From a bacterium (lineage in GTDB: Bacteria; Myxococcota_A; Bradymonadia; UBA7976; UBA1532), in assembly GCA_030427205.1 (NCBI GenBank), contig JAUHXC010000035.1, positions 1 to 64,000 on the forward strand: 64,000 bases of DNA, written 5' to 3'. The notes beneath the pieces are model-generated. The model saw only the letters and a program-made list of their open reading frames with translations, was not told the origin of the DNA and ran no database searches. The position numbers and the translations under genes were made by a program. The first letter of the stretch is position 1, and each line of letters begins with the position of its first letter. Of this stretch, positions 7,653-16,383 are shown piece after piece.

Positions 7653-8924
7653 ATGGCCCTCACCCAAGCTCACTGCTGCCGACTGCTCGGTGTCTCGGCC
7701 GCCGCCACGCTCGAGGAGACCCGCGCCGCCTACCGCCGCATCGCCCGCCGCATGCACCCCGATCGGGTCGGCGGCGACGCCGAGCGGTTCAAGGAGATCA
7801 CCGCCGCCTACAACTGGCTGGTGGCCCGGCAGAGCGGCCGCATCGTCGACGCCCCCAAGACCGAGCGCCGCCGTCGTCAGCGGCCCGACCGCCCCACCGC
7901 CGAGCGCCGGGCCCGCGCCCGCCACGCCTGGGAGCAGGCCAAGGCCCGCGAGGCGCGCAAGGCCCGCGACGAGGCCGAGCAGGCCAAGGCCGACGCCGAG
8001 GCCGCCGGCGAGCGCCTGCGTCAGCAGCAGGCGCGGGTCAAGGCCGCCCGCCAGCGGGCCCGCGCCGCGAAGCGCAAGGCCCGCGAGGCCCAGCGGGCCC
8101 AGGCCGAGTCCCGCTGGGACGAGGAGTTCACCGACGCCTGGGAGGCGTGGTGCAAGACGGCCGAGCGCTATCACAGCCAGCGCGGTCAGGGTCGCCCGGC
8201 CGACGCCGAGAGCAAGGCCGAGGGCGCCGCGCGCGCCGAGAAGGGCCCCGCCGACAGCGACGAGGCGCGCCCCTGGACCCCGCCCGCCGCCGAGTCCGGC
8301 GAGCGTCAGCGCACCGCCGAGGAGGCCGCCGAGGCCGCCTCGATCTTCGAGCGCATGCGCAAGGGCTTCCGCCGCATGGCGCGCAAGACCGCGCTCGACC
8401 GGGTCGGCCAGGACGTCTCGCTGCGGCTGCCCATCGGCCCCGACCTGCTCATGAAGGGCGGCACGCGCACCATCGCCATCACCCGCAACGGCGCCTGCCC
8501 CAGCTGCGCCGGCGACGGCGGCGAGCGCTGCGTCTGCGGCGGCGTCGGCCGCATCAAGGTGCGCGAGACGGTCAAGATCACCGTGCCGCCCGGCGCCCGC
8601 TCGGGCAGCAAGCTGCGGCTCGAGGGCAAAGGCACCGCCGGCCTCGACGGCGCCGCCGACGGCGACCTCTTCCTGCTGCTCGAGCCCGAGGCCATCCCCG
8701 GCTTCCGCGCCGATGGCCTCGACCTGCACGGCCGGGTACACATCGACCGCGCGCTGGCCAGCAACGGCGGCACCGTCACCGTCGACCTGCCCGGCGGCCG
8801 GGTGAAGCTCAACGTGCCGAAGAGCAGCCGGGCGGGCGACAAGTTCCGGCTGCGCGGCCAGGGCATCCCCGCCTGGGGCGGCGCGACCCGCGGCGACCTC
8901 TTCCTGGCGGTGGCGGTCAAGTGA
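7653..8924 (+). CDS. DnaJ-like J-domain co-chaperone
   Basis: 423-residue Hsp40-family protein that should stimulate an Hsp70 (DnaK) ATPase. J-domain at residues 1-60 with the essential HPD at 35-37; then a very charged Ala/Arg/Glu helical stretch (about 70-245) in place of the Gly/Phe linker; then the two beta-barrel substrate-binding domains (about 250-423; VPPGARSGSKLRL, GDLFL). The zinc finger is reduced to CPSC (282-285) and CVC (293-295), so the protein is neither a full type I DnaJ nor a plain CbpA. ATG at 7653 follows GGAG. Its upstream region has a sigma-54 promoter with three palindromes, an unusual control for a chaperone. Confidence 0.9.
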   Translation: MALTQAHCCRLLGVSAAATLEETRAAYRRIARRMHPDRVGGDAERFKEITAAYNWLVARQSGRIVDAPKTERRRRQRPDRPTAERRARARHAWEQAKAREARKARDEAEQAKADAEAAGERLRQQQARVKAARQRARAAKRKAREAQRAQAESRWDEEFTDAWEAWCKTAERYHSQRGQGRPADAESKAEGAARAEKGPADSDEARPWTPPAAESGERQRTAEEAAEAASIFERMRKGFRRMARKTALDRVGQDVSLRLPIGPDLLMKGGTRTIAITRNGACPSCAGDGGERCVCGGVGRIKVRETVKITVPPGARSGSKLRLEGKGTAGLDGAADGDLFLLLEPEAIPGFRADGLDLHGRVHIDRALASNGGTVTVDLPGGRVKLNVPKSSRAGDKFRLRGQGIPAWGGATRGDLFLAVAVK

Positions 8925-9223
8925 AGCTGCGCGGAAACCGGGGCCAGGGCGGCGGTGCGCGGGTGAGGCGGCGACGGCAGAGCGCCGCCGAGCGGCTGGC
9001 GTCGGCCTTCGGTGGGCAGGGCCGCGAGGTCGAGTTCGGCGCGGTCGACGGCGTCTACCGGGCGGCGGAGCACGATCGAGCCCGGGGGCAGGCGATGTCC
9101 GAGGGCGCGATCGATCAGCCGCCGGCGCGGGTCCGGCCGACGGTGCACCTCTACACCGCCGGCGGTCGCACGCGCGCGCTCTTCGGAGCGCGGGTGGGGC
9201 AGCATGTCGACCTGTTCGGATAG
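8921..9223 (+). CDS. Hypothetical 100-residue protein coupled to the DnaJ-like gene
   Basis: GTG at 8921 overlaps the DnaJ-like stop (GTGA at 8921-8924), typical of translational coupling. The frame runs 100 codons to a TAG at 9221-9223 and keeps the strong G/C third-position bias of its neighbours. The product is basic at the N-terminus (KLRGNRGQ, RVRRRRQ) and ends in a more balanced segment including VHLYTAGGRTRALFG. No family recognised. It may be a small partner of the chaperone. Weaker than the other calls because no homology is visible. Confidence 0.45.
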   Translation: MKLRGNRGQGGGARVRRRRQSAAERLASAFGGQGREVEFGAVDGVYRAAEHDRARGQAMSEGAIDQPPARVRPTVHLYTAGGRTRALFGARVGQHVDLFG

Positions 9224-9381
9224 GCGCGCGCACAGACTGACGCTGGCGCGCCGCTGACAGCCAGATGCGCCGTCCACCGCAGGCGATGGTGGGCCGGGCG
9301 GCGGCTCCTGACATCGGCGGCGGGCGCGGCGGCGGTCGTCGGCGCCGTCGAACACAGATCGCGCAGGCCGCCCGATCTGCG

Positions 9382-9410
9382 TTGAACGGCGCCGCGCGGT
9401 CTCGTAAAAG
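9382..9410 (+). promoter_or_regulatory. Possible promoter of mutS, start near the ATG
   Basis: TTGAAC (9382-9387), 17 bases, TAAAAG (9405-9410). Only six bases separate the -10 box from the mutS ATG at 9417, so transcription would begin at or very near the start codon. The rest of the 9224-9416 gap shows nothing recognisable. Confidence 0.4.
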
Positions 9411-9416
9411 GGCGCC

Positions 9417-12107
9417 ATGCCCAAAGTCGAACTCACCCGCGTCGCGAAGAACGGCATCCCCGCCGGCATCAAGCTCACCCCGATGATGAAGCAGTACGTC
9501 GCGGCCAAGGACCGCTACCCCGACGCGCTGCTGTTCTTCCGCATGGGCGACTTCTACGAGATGTTCTTCGAAGACGCCGAGACGGGCGGGCGCTACCTCG
9601 ACCTGACGGTCACCAGCCGCGACAAAGAGTCGAGCGTGCCCGCGCCGATGTCGGGCTTCCCGCACAGCCAGCTGGCCAACTACGTCAAGAAGGCGCTCGA
9701 CGCCGGCCTGAAGGTCGCCGTCTGCGACCAGCTCGAAGACGCCTCCCAGGCCCGCGGGCTCGTGCGCCGGGGGATCACCCGGGTGGTCACGCCGGGCGTG
9801 GTCATGGACGCCGAGAGTCTCGACGCCCGGGCCAACAACTTCCTCGCCGCGGTGGTGCCGGTGGGCGAGCCGCGGGCCGACGGCGGCTTCGGGCTCGCCG
9901 CGCTCGACGTCTCGACCGGCGAGTTCAGGGTCACCGAGGTCGTCGGCCAGAGCGCCCTGCGCTGCGAGCTCAGCCGGCTCGAACCGCGCGAGCTGCTCGT
10001 GCCGCCGGGCTGCGAACACATCCAGCAGATGATCGGCGAGCGCGATCGGGCCCCGATCAGCCGGCCGGGCGCGCAGTTCTTCGACGCGCAGGCCGCCGAG
10101 AAGACGCTGGCCCGCATGCTCGGCCCCGAGGGCGGCCCGGCGGTGCGCGAGCTGAACCAGTTCGGCTTCGTGGCCCCCGAGGCGGCGCTGCGGGCGGCGG
10201 GCGCGGTGATCTCGTACGTCGTCGATACGCAGCAGAACCTGCCCGACCATACCCGGCTGCTGGTGCCCTATCGGGTCGGCGACACCCTGGTGCTCGACGA
10301 GACCGCCAAGGCCAACCTCGAGCTCTTCCGTACGCTGATGGAGGGCCGCAAGCGCGGCTCGCTGCTCGGCGTGCTCGACCGCGCCTCGACCTCGATGGGC
10401 GGCCGTCGGCTGCGGCAGTGGCTGTCTTTTCCCCTGGTCGATCCGGCGCGCATCAACGCCCGCCTCGACGCCGTCGAGTGGCTGTCGGAGAACGCCGACG
10501 CCCGCAACCGCCTGCGGGCGGCCATGGGCACGATGTACGACCTCGAGCGGCTCAACGGCCGCATCGCCGCCGGCAGCGCCGGGCCGCGCGACCTGTGGTT
10601 CCTGCGGCGCACGCTCGAGGCGGTGCCGGGGGTGATCGACGCGGTGCGCGAGGTCGAGCCGCTCGCCTCGGTCATCGGCCGCATCGACCCGCTCGACGCG
10701 GTCTCGGGGCTGGTGGCGCTGTCCATCGTCGACGACCCGCCGGGCCAGCTGCGCGACGGCGGCATCATCCGCCCCGGCTTCAACGCCGACCTGGACGAGC
10801 TGGTCGACATCATGACCTCGGGCAAGGACCGCATCCTCGACATCGAGGCCCGCGAGCGGGAGGAGACCGGCATCCCCTCGCTCAAGGTGCGGTTCAACAA
10901 GGTCTTCGGCTACTTCATCGAGGTGCGGCGCACGCTGTCGGACAAGGTGCCCGAGCGCTATATCCGCAAGCAGACGCTGACCAACAGCGAGCGCTACTTC
11001 ACCGACGAACTGAAGACGTTCGAAGAGAAGGTGCTCAACGCCGAGTCGCGCCGCGCGGCGCTGGAGAGCGAGCTCTACGGCGCCATCCGCGAAGAGCTGG
11101 GCACCCACGCCGCCGAGATCGGCGAGACCGCCTCGGCGCTGGCCGATCTGGACGCCCTGTGCGCCCTGGCCGAGCTGGCCCATCGCAACGGCTACTGCCG
11201 GCCGATCGTCGACGACGGCGACGTCATCGCGCTCGAAGAGGCGCGCCATCCAGTGGTCGAAGAGGCGGTCGGCCGCGAAGAGTTCGTGCCCAACTCCATC
11301 CGCCTCGACCGCGCCGAGCAGCAGCTCATCATCCTCACTGGCCCCAACATGGCCGGTAAGTCGACGGTCATGCGCCAGGTCGCGCTGGTCGTGCTGATGG
11401 CCCAGATGGGCGGCTTCGTGCCCGCGGCCGCGGCGCGCATCGGCGTGGTCGATCGCATCTTCACCCGGGTCGGCGCCGCCGACGACCTGGCCGCGGGTCG
11501 CTCGACGTTCATGGTCGAGATGCACGAGACGGCGACGATCCTGCGCGAGGCGACGCCGCGCAGCCTGCTGGTGCTCGACGAGATCGGCCGCGGCACGAGC
11601 ACCTTCGACGGGGTGAGCATCGCCTGGGCCGTCGCCGAGTACATCCACGACGTGCTCGGGGCCAAGACGCTCTTCGCGACGCACTACCACGAGCTGACCG
11701 ACATGGCCGAGGTCAAGCCGCGGGTGGCCAACTACACCATCGCCGTCAAGGAGTGGGGCGAGGAGGTCATCTTCCTGCGTCAGCTCGTGCCCGGCGGAGC
11801 GAGTCGCTCGTATGGCATCCAGGTGGCCCGGCTGGCGGGGCTGCCCAAGGCGGTGGTCGAGCGCAGCAAGGAGGTGCTCAACAACCTGCAGGGCGCCGAG
11901 CACGACGAGGTGGGTCAGCCGCGGTTGGCGAAGGGCAAGACGGTGACGCTGCCCGAGCACAACCTGCAGCTCAACCTCTTCGCCCCGCCGCCGATCCCGG
12001 CCTCGCCGAGCAAGGTCGAGCTGTCGCTCAAGGCCGCCGATCTGGACAACCTCTCGCCGATTCAGGCGCTGAACCTGCTGCACGCGCTGCGCAAGCAGAT
12101 GAAGTAG
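9417..12107 (+). CDS. mutS: DNA mismatch repair protein MutS
   Basis: 896-residue mismatch-recognition ATPase, full length. The mismatch-binding N-domain has the family signature LLFFRMGDFYEMFFEDA near residues 38-54 with the Phe-x-Glu wedge (DFYEMF). The core and clamp domains follow (IKSL-type region EETGIPSLKVRFNKVFGYFIEV). ABC-type ATPase: Walker A GPNMAGKST at 642-650, Walker B LLVLDEIGRGTSTFDG, and the helix-turn-helix dimer region after 760. A QLNLF motif near 851-855 looks like a sliding-clamp contact. ATG at 9417. The next gene, xerD, begins 47 bases after the stop. Confidence 0.98.
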   Translation: MPKVELTRVAKNGIPAGIKLTPMMKQYVAAKDRYPDALLFFRMGDFYEMFFEDAETGGRYLDLTVTSRDKESSVPAPMSGFPHSQLANYVKKALDAGLKVAVCDQLEDASQARGLVRRGITRVVTPGVVMDAESLDARANNFLAAVVPVGEPRADGGFGLAALDVSTGEFRVTEVVGQSALRCELSRLEPRELLVPPGCEHIQQMIGERDRAPISRPGAQFFDAQAAEKTLARMLGPEGGPAVRELNQFGFVAPEAALRAAGAVISYVVDTQQNLPDHTRLLVPYRVGDTLVLDETAKANLELFRTLMEGRKRGSLLGVLDRASTSMGGRRLRQWLSFPLVDPARINARLDAVEWLSENADARNRLRAAMGTMYDLERLNGRIAAGSAGPRDLWFLRRTLEAVPGVIDAVREVEPLASVIGRIDPLDAVSGLVALSIVDDPPGQLRDGGIIRPGFNADLDELVDIMTSGKDRILDIEAREREETGIPSLKVRFNKVFGYFIEVRRTLSDKVPERYIRKQTLTNSERYFTDELKTFEEKVLNAESRRAALESELYGAIREELGTHAAEIGETASALADLDALCALAELAHRNGYCRPIVDDGDVIALEEARHPVVEEAVGREEFVPNSIRLDRAEQQLIILTGPNMAGKSTVMRQVALVVLMAQMGGFVPAAAARIGVVDRIFTRVGAADDLAAGRSTFMVEMHETATILREATPRSLLVLDEIGRGTSTFDGVSIAWAVAEYIHDVLGAKTLFATHYHELTDMAEVKPRVANYTIAVKEWGEEVIFLRQLVPGGASRSYGIQVARLAGLPKAVVERSKEVLNNLQGAEHDEVGQPRLAKGKTVTLPEHNLQLNLFAPPPIPASPSKVELSLKAADLDNLSPIQALNLLHALRKQMK

Positions 12108-12154
12108 GGCGGCGCCCCTTCTCACCGGGCGGCCGGCCCGCTACGCTGCGCCCG

Positions 12155-13063
12155 ATGAGCGATGCCTTCGACGCGGCGGTGGACGACTACCTCGACTGGT
12201 TGCGGGTCGAGCGCGGGCTGGCGACGAATACCCTCGACGCCTACAGCCGCGACATCGGCGACTTCCGCATCTTCTTCGACGACCCGCCCGAGGCGCCGGG
12301 CGACGTGACCGAGCTGCACATCCGCGCGTGGCTCGCCGGACGGGCCGAGGCGGGGTTGTCGCCGCGCACCCAGGCCCGGGGGCTCATCGCGCTGCGTGGG
12401 CTCTTCGGCTATCTGCTGGCCGAGGAGGAGATCGCCCGTGATCCGACGGCGCGCATCGACCTGCCGCGCATGGGCCGCCCGCTGCCGGTGACGCTGACCC
12501 TCGACGAGGTCGAGGCGATGCTCGCCGCCCCCGATGTCTCGACCGGGCAGGGCCTGCGCGATCGGGCGATGCTCGAGCTGCTGTACGCCACCGGCCTGCG
12601 GGTCAGCGAGCTGGTCGGGCTCACCATGGGCCAGCTGCATATGGAGGCCGGCTTCGTGCGGGTCGTCGGCAAGGGCGACAAGGAGCGCCTCGTGCCCCTC
12701 GGCGACGTGGCCCGCGGCTGGGTCGAGCGCTACATGCTCGAAGCGCGGGATGCGCTCACCACCGGCGATCTCAAGCGCAAGGCCAAGGAGCCCGTCTTCA
12801 TCAGCCGCCTCGGCTCGGCGATGACCCGCCAGCGGTTCTTCCAGATCGTGCGCAGCTATGCGGCGGCGGCCGGCATCGAGAAGAAGGTGAGCCCGCACAA
12901 GTTGCGCCACGCCTTCGCCACCCACCTGCTCGAGCGGGGGGCCGACCTGCGCAGCCTGCAGCTGATGCTGGGCCACGCCGACATCTCGACGACCGAGATC
13001 TACACCCATCTCTCCCGGGCGCGGCTGGCGCAGATCCACGCCGCCCACCACCCCCGGGGATAG
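12155..13063 (+). CDS. xerD: Tyrosine recombinase XerD
   Basis: 302-residue tyrosine recombinase that resolves chromosome dimers with XerC at dif. N-terminal SAM-like core-binding domain (about 5-90) and catalytic domain with all active residues visible: Arg149 (GLRVSE), Lys173, His248 and Arg251 (HKLRHAFATH), His274 (LGHADISTT), Tyr283. The sequence agrees better with XerD/XerC than with integron or phage integrases, and no attachment site or phage gene is nearby. The ATG at 12155 matches the family N-terminus; the open frame upstream overlaps mutS and is a shadow. Confidence 0.93.
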   Translation: MSDAFDAAVDDYLDWLRVERGLATNTLDAYSRDIGDFRIFFDDPPEAPGDVTELHIRAWLAGRAEAGLSPRTQARGLIALRGLFGYLLAEEEIARDPTARIDLPRMGRPLPVTLTLDEVEAMLAAPDVSTGQGLRDRAMLELLYATGLRVSELVGLTMGQLHMEAGFVRVVGKGDKERLVPLGDVARGWVERYMLEARDALTTGDLKRKAKEPVFISRLGSAMTRQRFFQIVRSYAAAAGIEKKVSPHKLRHAFATHLLERGADLRSLQLMLGHADISTTEIYTHLSRARLAQIHAAHHPRG

Positions 13064-13073
13064 GACTGCCGCC

Positions 13074-13736
13074 GTGTTCGACAACGTCGACATCCGCCAG
13101 GTCATCGTCTCGTTCGCGGCGATCGTCATGTCGATCACCGTGCACGAGTTCGCCCACGCCATCACCGCCGACAAGCTGGGCGACGATACCCCGCGGCGCC
13201 ACGGGCGCATCAGCCTCAACCCGATGGTGATGTTCCGAGCCCACCCCTTCGGCACGCTGCTGGTGCCGCTCATCGGCGCGTTCACCGGCTTCCTGGCCGG
13301 CTGGGCGGCGACGCCGGTCAACCCGGCGCGGGTGCGGCGCGACATCACCGTGCGCCAGGCGGACATCATGATCACCGCCGCGGGGCCGATCTCGAACGTG
13401 CTCTTCGGGCTCTTCTCGCTGGTGCTCTACGGGGTCTTCCTCGCCATCCAGGTGCACGGCGGCATGGCCTGGATGGAGCCGCTGGTCTCGCTGAGCGGCA
13501 CGCTGGTGCTGGCCAACGCGTTTCTGGCGGTCTTCAACATGCTGCCCGTCGCGCCGCTCGACGGCTTCGGCATCATCAAGGCCTACACCGGCGGGCGGGG
13601 CAAGGCGGTGCAGTTCCTCGAGCAGTACGGGATGCTCATCCTGCTGGTGATCATCGTCAAGGGCGGGGTCATCTTCACGCCGGTGGTGAAGGGGGTCTAC
13701 AGCGCCATCGCCACCGTCAAGGGCATCGTCCTGTGA
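13074..13736 (+). CDS. Site-2 protease family membrane metalloprotease (M50)
   Basis: 220-residue integral membrane protein of the small rhomboid-independent S2P/M50 group. The zinc motif HEFAH is at residues 24-28 within the first membrane helix, and the third ligand motif NMLPVAPLDGF lies in the helix near 165-175. Four to five membrane helices. Such proteins cleave membrane substrates, but for this short subfamily the substrates are not known. GTG start at 13074, ten bases after xerD; the stop overlaps the scpA start (GTGA at 13733-13736), so co-translation is likely. Confidence 0.9.
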   Translation: MFDNVDIRQVIVSFAAIVMSITVHEFAHAITADKLGDDTPRRHGRISLNPMVMFRAHPFGTLLVPLIGAFTGFLAGWAATPVNPARVRRDITVRQADIMITAAGPISNVLFGLFSLVLYGVFLAIQVHGGMAWMEPLVSLSGTLVLANAFLAVFNMLPVAPLDGFGIIKAYTGGRGKAVQFLEQYGMLILLVIIVKGGVIFTPVVKGVYSAIATVKGIVL

Positions 13737-14548
13737 ACGAGGCGCCGGCCGAGGGCCCCGCGGAGCCGGTGGTCATGGAGCGCGGCGGTTATGCCGTGCA
13801 TCTGCCGGTCTACGACGGCCCGCTCGACCTGCTGCTGCACCTCATCCGCAAGGATGAACTGGACATCTTCGACATCCCCATCTCGCGGCTGACGGCGGCC
13901 TACCTCGATACCCTCGAAGAGATGCGGCGCCACGGCATCGAGCCGGCCAGCGAGTTTCTGCTGATGGCGGCGACGCTGATGCAGATCAAGAGCCGCATGC
14001 TGCTGCCGCGCCCGCCGGGCCTCGAAGACGTCGAAGAGGGCGTCGACGACCCGCGCGAGGTGCTCGTGCGCCAGCTGCTCGAGTACCAGCGGTTCAAAGA
14101 GGTCGCCCGGGCGCTGGGCGGGCTGCCGTGGGTCGGGCGCGACATCTTCCTGCGCCCGGCGGGGCAGGATCGCCCGCCCGACGAGGATCCCGAGCTCAAG
14201 GCGCTGGGCATCTACACCCTCGCCGAGGCGTTTCGCAGCCTGCTCTCGCGGGGCTCGTACGAGGCGCCGCACGACATCTACGTCGAGCGCATCTCCATCG
14301 GCGAGCGCATCGCCCAGATCGCCGACATCCTCGCCGCCCGCGAGCGCACGACGTTCGCCTCGCTCTGCCTGCGGGCCCGCTATCGGGAGGAGGTCATCAC
14401 GACCTTCCTCGCGCTCTTGGAGATGGCCCGCTTGAAGCTCATCCGGGTGACCCAGGGCGAGCCGGCGGCGCCGGTCTACATCGAGGCCCGGGTGGGCGCC
14501 ATCGGCGAGATGGGCGAGCAGGCGGCGGGTATGCTCGACGACGAGTGA
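13733..14548 (+). CDS. scpA: Segregation and condensation protein A
   Basis: 271-residue kleisin subunit of the Smc-ScpAB condensin, bridging Smc heads with ScpB. N-terminal signature VYDGPLDLLLHLIRKDELDIFDIP (given in part), then EFLLMAATLMQIKSRMLLPRP, and a C-terminal winged helix (about 205-260) that ends in TFLALLEMARLKLIRVTQ, the Smc cap contact. GTG start overlaps the M50 gene stop. Unusually scpB is not next to it: it lies on the opposite strand beyond an LRR gene (16380-17096), facing scpA. Confidence 0.96.
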   Translation: MNEAPAEGPAEPVVMERGGYAVHLPVYDGPLDLLLHLIRKDELDIFDIPISRLTAAYLDTLEEMRRHGIEPASEFLLMAATLMQIKSRMLLPRPPGLEDVEEGVDDPREVLVRQLLEYQRFKEVARALGGLPWVGRDIFLRPAGQDRPPDEDPELKALGIYTLAEAFRSLLSRGSYEAPHDIYVERISIGERIAQIADILAARERTTFASLCLRARYREEVITTFLALLEMARLKLIRVTQGEPAAPVYIEARVGAIGEMGEQAAGMLDDE

Positions 14549-14580
14549 TCCCGCTGGCCGTCCGGCCGCGCGGCGCAGCG

Positions 14581-16383
14581 TCAGCCCGGCGCGTCCCAGC
14601 GGTCTCCCCGGGCGATGGTCGGCACCTTCGGGCAGCGCTCGACGAAGACGTGCTGCAGCGCGGGCAGGCCATCGAGGGCGCTGATGTCGCGCAGGGCCTC
14701 GCACGCCGCGATCAGGACCCTGCGCAGTCGACGCAACGGCCGGACGAGATCCAGCGTCTCCAGCGCCGGGCACTGCGAGAGCCCCAGCGTTTCCAGCGCG
14801 GTCAGCGCCTCGATCGGATCGAACGTCGTGAGCCGGGTACCCGAGACCGCCAGCCAACGCAGCGTGGTGCAGGCAGAGATCGGGGCGAGGTCGGTGACGG
14901 CCGTCGTGCCGCTGAGGTTGAGCGAGCGCAGCCCGGTCAGTCGCGCCACCGCGGGGATCTCGTGCAGTCGGTCGCAGCCGGCCAGGTTCAGCCAGCCCAG
15001 CCCGGTGAGCGCGCCGAGCGGGTCGATGGAGGTCAACGCGGTGCTCATCAGGTTCAGCCGCATCAGCCCGGGCATGTGCTCGATGCCGCTCAGGTCGGCG
15101 AGCCCGCTGTAGCTCAGGTCCAGCGAGGGCAGGCGCTCGAGGCCGGTCACGGGGCCGACGCGGGTGAGGCGGCGGCCGAAGCCGGTCATCGCGACCTGCA
15201 GGTGTCCGAGGTGGTCGGCGCCGGCGAACGGCGTGAGGTCGTCATGGGGCAGATTGTCGACTTCGAGCCAGGCGATGCATCGCGGAATCCAGCCCGGGCG
15301 CAGGTCGAGCGCCGGGCACTCATGCAGCGCCAGCGCGCGCAGGCTCGGGTGATCGACGAGCGGCGCGAGGCTGGTGATCTGCGTCCTTGGACCCCGCAGC
15401 TCCAGCCGTTGCAGGCCGGTGAGGCGGGCGGCCCGCGCCAGATCGGAGGCGGTGGCGTCGATCAGGCACAGCATGCGCAGCGCGGGCAGGGCCTGCAGCT
15501 CGGCGAGGGCGGCGTCATCCAGCGGCGCGCCGCCGACGTCGAGCCGCAGCGCCCGGGTGAACGGCCACGCGGGGTGATGCGGGTCGCGGCCGGTGCGGAG
15601 GAGCGCGTCGTCGTTCCACGGGTCGAGGGCTCGGTGCACCTGCGCCCGCCACGCCGGACGCTGGATGGCTGCGGGCAGCGCCAGCATGCGGTGCCACAGC
15701 CGGTCGAAGGCCCCGCTGCGCGGCTCGCTCTCGGCCAGCGTCAGGATCTCGGCTTCGGCTGTGGCCTGCTGCTCGGCGGTGAAGCCCGGGTCGATGGCGG
15801 CGAAGAAGGCCTCGCGCTCGGCCGGCGCGATGGGCGGGAGCAGCCGGGCGAGGCGGCGCAGCGTATGCGCCGACAGAGACCGCCCGCACGCGGCGCGCCA
15901 GCCCATGCCTGGCAGGGCCACGAGCGGCGTGCCCTCGGGATCACGGCGACATACGCTCACGATACGCAGGCCGTCCTCGGCGGGCCGCGCGAGCCACAGC
16001 GTATCGACGTGGCGCCCGGCGAATGAGAAGAGGCGGCCGGCGACGGCGGCGAGCAGCGCGCCCTCGGCGTCATCGAGCAGCTGGACCATCAGCGGTTCAC
16101 GCGCGCTGCAGAGGTCGTCGGGGTCGACGTCGGGGTCGGTGAGCCGCTCGAGGCCCGGCAGGCCACCGCCTTCGTAGGCCCGCATCACCTCGGCGGTACA
16201 CCACGGGCGCAACCCTTCGGTGGTCTCGGCCAGATCGGGCAGCTCCATGCCGTCGGGCAGGCCGTGCTCGGCGATCTCGTCGGCGTATTGCGCGAAGAAG
16301 CGGGCTTCGAGGTAGGCCCGCTCGGCTTCGAAGAAGGCGCGGACGCCGTCGACGGCCGCTTCGAGGCGGTCGGTGAGGTTCAC
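14581..16383 (-). CDS. Leucine-rich repeat protein
   Basis: 600-residue protein without signal peptide. Residues 1-300 are a helical, acidic region without recognised domain. From about 300 the sequence is a run of roughly a dozen SDS22-like 22-residue repeats (L..L..L.L..T.ITDL.PL), for example LTGLRSLNLSGTTAVTDLAPI. Such solenoids bind proteins. GTG start at 16383 overlaps the scpB stop (GTGA), so it is translated with scpB; this suggests, without proving, a link to chromosome or division functions. The stop at 14581-14583 faces the scpA stop. Confidence 0.85.
   Translation of the reverse strand: MNLTDRLEAAVDGVRAFFEAERAYLEARFFAQYADEIAEHGLPDGMELPDLAETTEGLRPWCTAEVMRAYEGGGLPGLERLTDPDVDPDDLCSAREPLMVQLLDDAEGALLAAVAGRLFSFAGRHVDTLWLARPAEDGLRIVSVCRRDPEGTPLVALPGMGWRAACGRSLSAHTLRRLARLLPPIAPAEREAFFAAIDPGFTAEQQATAEAEILTLAESEPRSGAFDRLWHRMLALPAAIQRPAWRAQVHRALDPWNDDALLRTGRDPHHPAWPFTRALRLDVGGAPLDDAALAELQALPALRMLCLIDATASDLARAARLTGLQRLELRGPRTQITSLAPLVDHPSLRALALHECPALDLRPGWIPRCIAWLEVDNLPHDDLTPFAGADHLGHLQVAMTGFGRRLTRVGPVTGLERLPSLDLSYSGLADLSGIEHMPGLMRLNLMSTALTSIDPLGALTGLGWLNLAGCDRLHEIPAVARLTGLRSLNLSGTTAVTDLAPISACTTLRWLAVSGTRLTTFDPIEALTALETLGLSQCPALETLDLVRPLRRLRRVLIAACEALRDISALDGLPALQHVFVERCPKVPTIARGDRWDAPG

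Noticed and set aside
6897..12125. A 1742-codon leftward open frame over the activator end, DnaJ-like and mutS genes.
   Set aside because: Product is compositionally biased and overlaps three genes with clear homology on the other strand.
12155..13063. Phage or integron integrase instead of XerD.
   Set aside because: Length, residue spacing and mutS-xerD-M50-scpA context fit XerD; no attachment sites, IS or phage genes nearby.
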